DNA of 64,000 nt from UBA6168 sp964508135. GTDB lineage: Bacteria; Bacteroidota; Bacteroidia; Chitinophagales; Saprospiraceae. Location: NCBI GenBank assembly GCA_964508135.1, contig CAZDSU010000015.1:1-64000 (forward strand), read 5' to 3'. Positions 33,413 through 41,254 of this stretch are shown here, one piece after another; position 1 is the stretch's first letter, and each line of letters opens with the position of its first letter. The notes beneath the pieces were generated by a model. That model was given only the letters and a program-made list of their open reading frames with translations. It was not told the origin of the DNA and searched no databases. The position numbers and the translations under genes were made by a program.

Positions 33413-35470
33413 TCATTTCACCTCCCCCCACCTCCCAAACAACCACCCCACCCGCCTCGCCTCACTCACAAACCCCTTCTTAATTCCATAGCAGGCATCC
33501 ACCGCCACATCAAGCCGTTGATGAGCAGCAAGCAGTTCAGCAGGCATTTTCAACGGGTCATACAAATCCGCCAGCGACTTGCTACCTCCTCCTGTGGAGA
33601 GGGTCGGGGAGGGGCTGGCCTGCAACCGCTTCCGCAAATCCAACACCCCCTGCGCCGCCGCCTCCACGGCTTTTACTGCTGCGGCAGCAGGTTCGTCAGG
33701 GAAGGGGAAGTTGTTGTAAACAATGTCCTTCGAGTAGCGGTAGTCGCTTTTGAGCCGACCGCAGACGTAGCGAACCCAGGCCATGTGCATCTCGGAGTGC
33801 AGGACGCCGAACAGGTACAGCGAGGCATCGGGGATGATGAAAACCAAGTCGCTGCTCAACGTTTCGGGCGTTTCGTAGCCGATAGGGATATAAGGGCGAC
33901 GCTCGGAAGATACCTTTGGCACAACCAAATAATTGCCCTTGGGCATGTTCTCCACATGGAAGCGGGTCGGTTTTTCTGCCAGTTTTCGGGTGGGTGCGCT
34001 CACGGAGGCCAGCCTTGTTTGCCGCACGGCCTCCACCCGTTTCCAGATTTCGGGCAGGGTTTGCAGCACTTCCATTTTCTCCTCGCCGAGCCAGAGGCAC
34101 CAGCGTTCGTAGCCGTTGATGAACTCGTCGGAGCCAATCCAACGGCGGAAATAGTGGGCAGCTTCGGGCTGTATTTTCAGGAACTCGGCCTTTTCCTCGG
34201 TCGTGAACAGGTAATGCCCACCGTCAATGGGCTTGTTGCCGATGCCGATTTCCGGCACGTCGCAGAGCGGCTTTTGCCGGGAACGGATGATGACATTCGG
34301 CGCATCCACGAAATACGGGTTGATGTTCTTTGCCTCGCTCACCGTCGGCTCGCCCTTGATGTCGGGGTACTCGAACAGCAGCCGTTTGGCGGGCTTGTTT
34401 TTACCAAAACCAACGATGATGCAATAGACGGCGGCGATGCCCGGCGCTTCGTTCAGCCATTTGAAAGTCTGGTGCGCAAAATGGATATGGATGCCGTGCT
34501 TTTCGAGGAGCGTACCCCAGAGCATGCCCACCTGTTCGCCCTGTGAGATGCTGTTGGTGGACACAAAGCCTGTCAGCGTGTCGGGATGGGCGTCCATGTA
34601 CTGGGCGGCCTTGCGGTACCAGCCCGTCACGTAGTCGAGCGTGCCGCTGCCGCTGGCATTGTCGAACAGCGCCTTGATTTCCTCCCGCTGCCCATCGTCC
34701 ATCATCTTGCTGCCGATGAAGGGCGGGTTGCCGAGGATATAGCTGAATGCCTCGCCCTTTGGTGGCAGCGTTTCCCAATCCATTCCCAACGCATTGCCCG
34801 TGCGGATGTCAGGCGTCTCGTCCAGCGGTATCGTCGGCACGGCGATGCCGAAATGTTGTTCCAACAGGCGGTTGCACTGGTGCTCGGTGAGCCAGAGGGC
34901 GGTCTGTGCTATCAGGGCGCTCACGGGCTTGATTTCCAGCCCGTGGAACTGCGTCAGCCACACGTTTTTCAGCATATCGGTGTTCGTGACCAATTGCCCG
35001 GTGCGCAGGCGGATGGCCCGCACCACTTCGAGGTCGAGCAGGCGTAGCTCCCGGTAGGTGACCACGAGGAAATTGCCGCAGCCGCAAACCGGGTCGAGGA
35101 AGCGTAGCTTGTGCAACTTGAGCCGGAACGCCGCCAGCTTCTTTTCGTTCTTCCGCACGGTCTTGAACTCCTCCCGCAATTTGCCCGGCCAGAACAGGTC
35201 AATAAAGCCCCGGCGGTTGTCGCTGCGCTTGGCCCGTGCCTCGTGGCGGGCAAACTGTCTTCTTCTGATATTGAAAATCTGGAGGAACTCGTCCCAAAAG
35301 GAGTGGGCTTCGCCTTTCTCGTACATCTCGTGCGCCCATTCAGCGGCGAAGCGGGAGGCGGCCTCGGCGTACTGCTGCCATTGGGCAGCGGGGGTACGGG
35401 CAGGTGCTGTGCTACTTGAAGGGGATGGCGGTTGTTTCACTGGGCTAAATGGTTGTTTTGTTGGCTGCAA
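33413..35470 (-). CDS. MmeI-like type IIG DNA methyltransferase/restriction protein with internal deletion
   Basis: 685 residues; MmeI relatives are about 900-1000. The N-terminus keeps the start of the nuclease domain (EAHSFWDEFLQIFNIRRRQFARHE, RRGFIDLFWPG). It then runs directly into the helix before the methyltransferase (KLREEFKTVRKNEKKLAAFRLKLHKL), so the rest of the nuclease domain and the helical spacer are missing. The adenine methyltransferase follows: FLDPVCGCGNFL (motif I, SAM), FHGLEIKPVSALIAQTALWL, and LGNPPFIGSK (motif IV, NPPF). A target-recognition region and C-terminal segment (KSDYRYSKDIVYNNFPFP) complete it. D-x9-ExK spacing is formed across the joint (D in IDLFWPG, EFK), so residual nuclease activity cannot be excluded. 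Most likely an N6-adenine methyltransferase. Confidence 0.85.
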   Translation of the reverse strand: MQPTKQPFSPVKQPPSPSSSTAPARTPAAQWQQYAEAASRFAAEWAHEMYEKGEAHSFWDEFLQIFNIRRRQFARHEARAKRSDNRRGFIDLFWPGKLREEFKTVRKNEKKLAAFRLKLHKLRFLDPVCGCGNFLVVTYRELRLLDLEVVRAIRLRTGQLVTNTDMLKNVWLTQFHGLEIKPVSALIAQTALWLTEHQCNRLLEQHFGIAVPTIPLDETPDIRTGNALGMDWETLPPKGEAFSYILGNPPFIGSKMMDDGQREEIKALFDNASGSGTLDYVTGWYRKAAQYMDAHPDTLTGFVSTNSISQGEQVGMLWGTLLEKHGIHIHFAHQTFKWLNEAPGIAAVYCIIVGFGKNKPAKRLLFEYPDIKGEPTVSEAKNINPYFVDAPNVIIRSRQKPLCDVPEIGIGNKPIDGGHYLFTTEEKAEFLKIQPEAAHYFRRWIGSDEFINGYERWCLWLGEEKMEVLQTLPEIWKRVEAVRQTRLASVSAPTRKLAEKPTRFHVENMPKGNYLVVPKVSSERRPYIPIGYETPETLSSDLVFIIPDASLYLFGVLHSEMHMAWVRYVCGRLKSDYRYSKDIVYNNFPFPDEPAAAAVKAVEAAAQGVLDLRKRLQASPSPTLSTGGGSKSLADLYDPLKMPAELLAAHQRLDVAVDACYGIKKGFVSEARRVGWLFGRWGEVK

Positions 35471-35680
35471 GGTAGGGAACGGCGTTTATTTTTGCACTAT
35501 ATGTTTGCTCGTTTTTTCTTCAGTGGTAATATTGGTCCGTTTCTACGGCGCTAATGCCTCCAACTTCTTGGCGAACTTCGACAACCCAGCTTTTTTATTT
35601 CCATGCCGTCTTTGTCTTTTTGACAAGCGATGAACATCAATTGATGCTTATGTGAAAATGGAAAACACGGATGCTCCCCC

Positions 35681-37696
35681 CTACTTCAACCGCTCCTTCA
35701 GCATCAACATCTCGTCCCGAAACTGCGCTGCCGAGATAAAATCCAAGTCCTTCGCCGCCTTTTTCATCTTGCTCTCCGTTTCGGCGATGAGCCGCTCCAC
35801 CTGGTCACGGGTCATGTGACTCACGATGGGGTCAGCGGCGATGCTGGCCTTTTCCGGCTCGATGTAGTACTGCTTTTTGCCCCGGATGTCGAGGACGCTG
35901 CTGCGGGACATGATTTCCTCCCGGCTCTTGGCCAAAGTCACGGGCGTGATGCCGTGCTCCTCGTTGTAGGCCATCTGGATGGAGCGGCGGCGGTTCGTCT
36001 CGTCAATGGTACGCTGCATGGAGTCGGTGACAACGTCGGCGTAGAAAATGACGAGGCCGTTCACGTTCCGGGCGGCACGGCCTGCTGTTTGCGTCAGCGA
36101 GCGGTCGTTGCGCAGGAATCCCTCCTTGTCAGCATCTAAAATAGCCACAAGGCTGACCTCCGGCAAATCAAGCCCTTCCCTCAGCAGGTTCACGCCTATC
36201 AGCACGTCGAACTCCCCGAGGCGCAGGTCACGCAGGATTTCCACCCGCTCCATCGTCTCCACCTCAGAGTGGATGTAGCGCACTTTGATGTCCAGCTTCG
36301 CAAAATACTTGGCCAGTTCCTCGGCCATGCGCTTGGTCAGCGTCGTGACGAGTACCCGCTCGTTTACCTTCACCCGCTCGTGGATTTCGTTCATCAGGTC
36401 GTCCACTTGGTTCAGGCTGGGGCGCACCTCGATGGGCGGGTCGAGCAGGCCCGTGGGGCGGATGAGCTGCTCGACGATGAGGCCGCCCGTCTGCTCCATC
36501 TCGAAGTCGCCGGGCGTGGCGCTGACGTAGATGACTTGGTTCTGGAGGCTCTCAAATTCGGTGAAACTCAGCGGTCGGTTGTCTATTGCCGAAGGCAACC
36601 GGAAGCCCCAGTTCACGAGGTTCATCTTGCGGGCACGGTCACCGCCCCACATGCCCCGCACCTGCGGGATGGTGACGTGGCTCTCGTCAATCACCATCAG
36701 GTAGTCGTCGGGGAAATAATCGAGGAGGCAGAATGGGCGGCTGCCGGGCTGGCGGCCATCGAAGAAGCGGGAGTAGTTCTCCACGCCGCTGCAATAGCCG
36801 AGTTCCTTTATCATTTCGAGGTCGAACTCGGTGCGTTCCTTGATGCGCTTGGCCTCTTGGTAGCGCCCTTCTTTTTCAAAATATTTGACCTGTGCCCAAA
36901 GCTCGTCTTGTATCTCTCGGGTGATTTCGCCCATGCGCTCCTTCGGCGGCACGTAGAGGTTGGCGGGGAAAATGGCAGCGGTCTCCAGCTTCTCGATGCG
37001 CTTGCCGCTCTCGATTTCCAGCCGCTCGATGGCCTCGATTTCGTCGCCAAAGAACAGGACCCGATAGCCGTAGTCCACGTAGGGCAGGTGGATGTCCACC
37101 GTGTCGCCACGCACCCGGAAGGTGGCCCGCTTGAAGTCGTGCTCGGTGCGGGAGTAGAGGCTTTCCACGAGTTTTAGAAGAAAATAGTTCCTCGTCATCT
37201 TCATGCCCTCCTGTATTCGGATGATGCTGGAGGCGAAGTCCTCTGGGTTGCCCATGCCGTAAATGCAGGAGACGGAGGCCACGATGATGATGTCCCGCCG
37301 ACCGCTCAACAGTGACGAAGTGGCCCGCAATCGGAGCTTGTCCACCTCTTCGTTTATCAACTGGTCCTTTTCGATAAAAGTATCGGTGACGGAGATGTAC
37401 GCCTCCGGCTGGTAGTAGTCGTAGTAGCTCACGAAATACTCCACCGCGTTGTCCGGGAAGAACTCCTTGAACTCGCCGTAGAGCTGTGCGGTCAGCGTTT
37501 TGTTGTGCGTGAGCACCAGCACCGGCCGGTCGAGCTGCGCAATGACGTTGGCAATGGTGAAGGTTTTGCCGGAACCCGTGACGCCGAGCAGCACTTGTGC
37601 CCGTTCGTGGTTGTTCGCTCCTTCCACGAGCTGACGGATGGCTTGTGGCTGGTCGCCGGTGGGCTGGTAGTGGCTATCGAGATGGAAAATGGACAT
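35681..37696 (-). CDS. uvrB: Excinuclease ABC subunit B (UvrB)
   Basis: 671 residues, normal length. UvrB is the damage-verifying helicase of nucleotide excision repair, working with UvrA and UvrC. Walker A GVTGSGKTFTIANVI; beta-hairpin region YYDYYQPEAYISVTDTFIEKD; Walker B/DEAD-like MVIDESHVTIPQ; motif III YVSATPGDFE; motif VI QTAGRAARN; and the C-terminal UVR helix (RLIAETESKMKKAAKDLDFISAAQFRDEMLML) that contacts UvrC. All intact. It stands alone, with uvrA and uvrC outside the window. Confidence 0.97.
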   Translation of the reverse strand: MSIFHLDSHYQPTGDQPQAIRQLVEGANNHERAQVLLGVTGSGKTFTIANVIAQLDRPVLVLTHNKTLTAQLYGEFKEFFPDNAVEYFVSYYDYYQPEAYISVTDTFIEKDQLINEEVDKLRLRATSSLLSGRRDIIIVASVSCIYGMGNPEDFASSIIRIQEGMKMTRNYFLLKLVESLYSRTEHDFKRATFRVRGDTVDIHLPYVDYGYRVLFFGDEIEAIERLEIESGKRIEKLETAAIFPANLYVPPKERMGEITREIQDELWAQVKYFEKEGRYQEAKRIKERTEFDLEMIKELGYCSGVENYSRFFDGRQPGSRPFCLLDYFPDDYLMVIDESHVTIPQVRGMWGGDRARKMNLVNWGFRLPSAIDNRPLSFTEFESLQNQVIYVSATPGDFEMEQTGGLIVEQLIRPTGLLDPPIEVRPSLNQVDDLMNEIHERVKVNERVLVTTLTKRMAEELAKYFAKLDIKVRYIHSEVETMERVEILRDLRLGEFDVLIGVNLLREGLDLPEVSLVAILDADKEGFLRNDRSLTQTAGRAARNVNGLVIFYADVVTDSMQRTIDETNRRRSIQMAYNEEHGITPVTLAKSREEIMSRSSVLDIRGKKQYYIEPEKASIAADPIVSHMTRDQVERLIAETESKMKKAAKDLDFISAAQFRDEMLMLKERLK

Positions 37697-37731
37697 GGCG
37701 GGCGAAAGGAAAAAGTTTAAAGTAAAAAGGA

Positions 37732-37739
37732 CAAAGATA
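37732..37739 (-). promoter_or_regulatory. -7 element candidate for uvrB
   Basis: On the - strand TATCTTTG lies 36 nt before the ATG. No TTG is found at the right distance upstream. No SOS-box-like palindrome was seen. Confidence 0.35.
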
Positions 37740-37900
37740 GGGTGGGGAAAGTTTAATGGGGTGGTGAGTTTTTCTTGCGGTAAAATGTGGGATCAAGCCT
37801 TCAGCATCCTGACAAAACCCTGACGCTTGTGTTGGCTTATTTTTGCAATTTTGCGCTGTAATTTCTCAAAACTGTTCACATCAAATCATTGCGTAGCACC

Positions 37901-39184
37901 ATGAAAAAACAAATACTTTACCTCTGCCTTCTACTTGCATCGCACAACCTGCTGGCGCAAGAACTACAGGAAATCAATTCCGGTGCCGGGTACAACTCCC
38001 AAAGCTACTACAGCCTTTCCACGGGCGAAGAAGAACTGGTCGCCAACGATGCCTGGGATATCGCTTTTAGCGTTGGGGCAGTGGACGCAGGCATTTTCAT
38101 CAACGAGAGCAGCGGCTCCAGCATGGGGCAGCCCTTGCCATTCATTGAACTGTACGATGCCCTTACCGATGATTTCGGAAGCCAGCCCGACCCATCGCTT
38201 TTGATAGATTACCAGTTGTTCAATGCAGAGAAATCCTGGTCAAAAGGGGCGCTGAACGAGGCCGCCGACCCTACCGAGCCGCTCGATTTTGGCTGGGGCA
38301 TCCTCGACCCCACTAGCCAAGACATTACTGGCGAGCGGGTTTTCGTTGTGAAGCTCCGCAATGGGCAGTACCGCAAGCTGCAAGTGCAGTCGCTCATTGA
38401 CGGAACCTACACCTTCCGCTATGCCAACCTCAACGGCACGGGTGAGGCCACCAAGACCATCAGCAAGGCCGACCATGCGGGCAGTGTGCTGGCCTATTTC
38501 AGCTTCGCAACGGGCGGCACCGTCAGCGTGGAGCCAGCGGGCGGATTCGACCTGTTTTATTGCCGCTACATCACACCATTTTTCAACCCCGGCACCAACG
38601 AGTACGAACCCGTTGGTGTGATGGGCATCCTTTCCGGCTACGGCGTTCAGGTAGCCCAGGCCAATGGCGTTGACCCCGCCACCGTCAGCTACGACGATTG
38701 GGTGGACAGCCTCAGCGCCGATATTGATGTGATTGGTTACGACTGGAAAGCCTTTTCCGGCTCTTCATGGCTGCTTTACCTCGACCGTGCCTATTTTGTA
38801 AAAACCTTGGACGGCAGCATCTGGAAAATCAACTTCATTGACTTCGGGGGCAGCCTGACCGGCACCACCGTTTTTGAAAAAACCAACCTCGGCGGCGCAA
38901 ATGCCGTGAACGACCCCGATTCGCCGCTCACCAATTTCAACGTTTTCCCAAACCCAGCCACCTCGGAAGCCAATTTGGTCTTCTCCGCAAAAGCGGCCAA
39001 GGGCGATGCCGTATTGTCCCTGCGGGATGCAACGGGCAAGGCGGTTTTCCAAGCCAAGCTACACACCAACCAAGGGCTAAACGGCTATGTATTGCCGCTC
39101 AACCACCTGCAAGAAGGCGTGTATTTCGCAGTGTTGAACTTTGACCATCAAGTTTTTACACAGCGGGTTGTTGTAGTGCGCTGA
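37901..39184 (+). CDS. Secreted HmuY-like protein with T9SS sorting domain
   Basis: 427 residues. Signal peptide MKKQILYLCLLLASHNLLAQ. The body (20-335) has the HmuY pattern: YSLSTGEEELVANDAWDIAFSV near the start, a central VFVVKLRNGQYRKLQVQSL and YWS-like repeats (VEPAGGFDLFYCRYITPFF), and a second copy-like segment, AYFVKTLDGSIWKINFIDFGGS. HmuY proteins bind haem at the cell surface, but the His ligands of the model protein cannot be placed here. The last ~80 residues, from FNVFPNPATSEANLVF to QRVVVVR, are a type A sorting domain. Start ATG 37901 places the signal peptide first. Confidence 0.82.
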   Translation: MKKQILYLCLLLASHNLLAQELQEINSGAGYNSQSYYSLSTGEEELVANDAWDIAFSVGAVDAGIFINESSGSSMGQPLPFIELYDALTDDFGSQPDPSLLIDYQLFNAEKSWSKGALNEAADPTEPLDFGWGILDPTSQDITGERVFVVKLRNGQYRKLQVQSLIDGTYTFRYANLNGTGEATKTISKADHAGSVLAYFSFATGGTVSVEPAGGFDLFYCRYITPFFNPGTNEYEPVGVMGILSGYGVQVAQANGVDPATVSYDDWVDSLSADIDVIGYDWKAFSGSSWLLYLDRAYFVKTLDGSIWKINFIDFGGSLTGTTVFEKTNLGGANAVNDPDSPLTNFNVFPNPATSEANLVFSAKAAKGDAVLSLRDATGKAVFQAKLHTNQGLNGYVLPLNHLQEGVYFAVLNFDHQVFTQRVVVVR

Positions 39185-39238
39185 CAGCGGTTTTGAGATA
39201 AAAGAAAGGGGAGTTGGGATTGTCGTTATTGTTCTGGT

Positions 39239-39271
39239 CTGCGGTGGGAAGTTGCAAGCTTTCCACCGCAG
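39239..39271. repeat. Intergenic hairpin
   Basis: CTGCGGTGG-AAG pairs with CTTTCCACCGCAG around a short loop, with no T run. It lies between the T9SS protein and the PIN module. Confidence 0.55.
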
Positions 39272-39425
39272 ATGTATCTAGCAATATCATGCCGTGCGGA
39301 ATTGATTGAGGTGAGCCTTGGCTTCAAGGTAATGTTGGTATTCTTGCTCGAATTGAAGAAGTAGGCTTTTGAAGCTATAATTTGAAATCCCCTCCAATTC
39401 TTGTATTTTCGTAAAAAATTACACC

Positions 39426-39692
39426 ATGCCAAGCTCATTGCAAACACCTTTCAACAATGCACAATTAGAACTGCTCAAGCTGTTCAGCACGGACTTGTCC
39501 GAACAAGATCTTCGGGATTTGAGGCAACTCCTGCTCAAGTTCAAGTTCGAAAGAGTGACAGAACTTGCCGACAAAGCTTGGGACGAAAAAGGCTGGACAA
39601 ACGAAAAAGTTGAAAAATTGCTGCACACCAACCTGCGGACACCGTATAAGTCCCAAGAAAAACACTTGAGCCGTAAAAAGCCCCAGGCATGA
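39426..39692 (+). CDS. Putative antitoxin of the PIN module
   Basis: 88 residues, helical and charged: AQLELLKLFSTDLSEQDLRDLRQLLLKFKFERVTELADKAWDEKGW, then EKLLHTNLRTPYKSQEKHLSRKK. The LLKLFSxDLSEQDLxxLRxLLxxFxxERVxxxADxxWDEKGW pattern is often seen in front of PIN toxins of this type. Its stop overlaps the toxin start (ATGA), indicating translational coupling. DNA-binding region not identified. Confidence 0.85.
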   Translation: MPSSLQTPFNNAQLELLKLFSTDLSEQDLRDLRQLLLKFKFERVTELADKAWDEKGWTNEKVEKLLHTNLRTPYKSQEKHLSRKKPQA

Positions 39693-40096
39693 AGGTCGTT
39701 CTCGACACGAACATCCTGTTAGTCTCTTTTTCCGCAAAATCTCCTCTCCACTGGATTTGGCGAGGACTGTTGGAGAACCGCTTCACGCTTTGTGTCACCA
39801 CCGATATTCTGCTGGAATACGAGGAAGTCATTTCCCGACACATCAATCCTGCTGTTGCGAGCGCCGTCCTTGATGCCATCACCGACCTGCCAAACTTGCA
39901 ATATGTCACAAAACATATTTTCTGGCTGTTGATTGAACAAGACCCGGACGACAATAAATTCGTGGACTGCGCCATCGCCTGCAATGCCAAGTATTTGGTC
40001 AGCGAAGACAAGCATTTCAAAGTGCTGGCAACCATTCCGTTTCCGAAGGTGGAAGTAATTGGAGTGGAGGAGTTTCGGTTGCAGTTGGAGGGGTGA
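39689..40096 (+). CDS. PIN-domain toxin (COG1569-type)
   Basis: 135 residues. PIN nuclease core: VVLDTNILLVSF (first Asp), TTDILLEYEEVI (Glu), EQDPDDNKFVDCAIACNAKYLVSEDKHF with the later acidic residues. This group cuts RNA when released from its antitoxin. It overlaps the upstream partner by 4 nt, so the two form an operon. Confidence 0.9.
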   Translation: MKVVLDTNILLVSFSAKSPLHWIWRGLLENRFTLCVTTDILLEYEEVISRHINPAVASAVLDAITDLPNLQYVTKHIFWLLIEQDPDDNKFVDCAIACNAKYLVSEDKHFKVLATIPFPKVEVIGVEEFRLQLEG

Positions 40097-40110
40097 CCCT
40101 TGGGTCACGC

Positions 40111-40146
40111 CCGCAAGTCACGCTGCGCTAGACTTGTTCGAACTGG
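40111..40146. repeat. 36-nt direct repeat, left copy
   Basis: Starts CCGCAAGTCACGCTGCGCTA; matches 40437-40472 at 33 of 36 positions. It covers the stop codon and last codons of the small - strand gene 40128-40370. Confidence 0.7.
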
Positions 40147-40370
40147 AGCGCCCTCGTCTTCGCAACCCGGACAATATGCTCAATCATCATGTGGTAGCCC
40201 ATTTCTTGTTGCTCATCGGGCGTCAGGCCATTGCCCCTGTTCTTTTCGAGCAAAAAATTGACCCGTTCCTGTGCCTTGGCGGAAGCCTTGTAGTCCAGCA
40301 CCTTGCGGGGTGACAGCTTGGAAAGAAATTCTGCAAAATCATCGAGTACCGGGGAAATCGCTGCTACCAT
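40128..40370 (-). CDS. Small conserved helical protein
   Basis: 80 residues: PVLDDFAEFLSKLSPRKVLDYKASAKAQERVNFLLEKNRGNGLTPDEQQEMGYHMMIEHIVRVAKTRA. The SPxKVLxYxAS ... RVxxLLxKxxxxxLTxxEQxEM ... EHIVRxAKxRA pattern recurs in small genes of cyanobacteria and Bacteroidota, often next to toxin genes; the function is not known. No membrane segment. It lies between the 36-nt direct repeats and directly behind the PIN module on the opposite strand. Confidence 0.75.
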   Translation of the reverse strand: MVAAISPVLDDFAEFLSKLSPRKVLDYKASAKAQERVNFLLEKNRGNGLTPDEQQEMGYHMMIEHIVRVAKTRALQFEQV

Positions 40371-40436
40371 TTGCTAATTTTTGGGCTAAGTTAAGGGGTT
40401 TGGGGGAAAGTTGGAAATTGGCAGAGTGGGTTACGA

Positions 40437-40472
40437 CCGCAAGTCAAGCTGCGCTAGATTTGCTCGAACTGG
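40437..40472. repeat. 36-nt direct repeat, right copy
   Basis: Second copy of 40111-40146. Read on the - strand it would encode a QFEQI-stop end, resembling the FEQV-stop end of the 80-residue gene, so it may be the remnant of the 3' end of a related gene. Confidence 0.65.
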
Positions 40473-40505
40473 TTGGATGTCGTTGAATTCAAAACTGCTA
40501 TTTCC

Positions 40506-41153
40506 TCATTCAACTACCTTTACAGAATCCGCTCCATTTGAGGAAGAAAACCTTATTTGTTGCATACCCTGATTTTTATTGACATCAACTTTAAAACCTT
40601 CGTCTCGAAAATCCAAATCAGTCCTTAAATCAAACAAGTCGGTTTTGTCAATCAGTTTTTCAAAGGGCAAAAAGTCATATTTTTTGTAAGTTTCAAAACT
40701 ATACCTTGTTTCGATTAATGTTGCAAATCCAAAGGTATATCTCCTTGTCTCATACTGTACACCTTCATTGTTGATTTGATATAGCTTATCAGCTTCAAAG
40801 TCTTGAGAAACTACGATAAAGAGAAAAATGCCAAAAAAACCTTGCAAGTATCCCAATATTATCATTAGAAATCCAATGCCACGAAAGGCTTGCAAATAAA
40901 CAGTTTTAAAACCTTTTAATGAAAATACCATCCAGCAAATCGTAAAATATTCCAAGGCAAAAATGGTATAATCGGGATAGTCCCCAATGAATGATATGCC
41001 AAAAAGGAATAGAATATTGTGTAAAAGGAAAATGATAGCAAGGGTTTTGAAAATCTTTATAGAAGTATCCAAACTAATTAGTTTCGAGAAAAGTAATCCT
41101 ACCAACGGGAATATTAAAAATGTCAGAAGGTATATTATATAACTTGGGTTCAT
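40506..41153 (-). CDS. Hypothetical membrane protein
   Basis: 215 residues. Four hydrophobic helices in the first ~120 residues (IIYLLTFLIFPLVGLLFSKL, IFKTLAIIFLLHNILFLFGI, YTIFALEYFTICWMVFSL, IGFLMIILGYLQGFFGIFLFIVV), followed by a soluble C-terminal domain (FGFATLIETRYSFETYKKYDFLPFEKLIDKTDLFDL). AT-rich codons. Not recognised. Confidence 0.7.
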   Translation of the reverse strand: MNPSYIIYLLTFLIFPLVGLLFSKLISLDTSIKIFKTLAIIFLLHNILFLFGISFIGDYPDYTIFALEYFTICWMVFSLKGFKTVYLQAFRGIGFLMIILGYLQGFFGIFLFIVVSQDFEADKLYQINNEGVQYETRRYTFGFATLIETRYSFETYKKYDFLPFEKLIDKTDLFDLRTDLDFRDEGFKVDVNKNQGMQQIRFSSSNGADSVKVVE

Positions 41154-41196
41154 TGATATTGGAAGTGTTTGGATTGCTTATTATGTATATTTAAGT

Positions 41197-41238
41197 TAAA
41201 AAAAGGGCAGTTAGCAGCCCCCCGACTGCCAACTGCCC
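41197..41238 (-). terminator. Terminator of the M16 peptidase gene
   Basis: On the - strand GGGCAGTTGGCAG pairs with CTGCTAACTGCCC, followed by seven T, 17 nt after the stop codon. The stem uses the same GTTGGCAG-type string found in palindromes elsewhere in the window. Confidence 0.8.
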
Positions 41239-41254
41239 CCTGTCAAACTACGCC

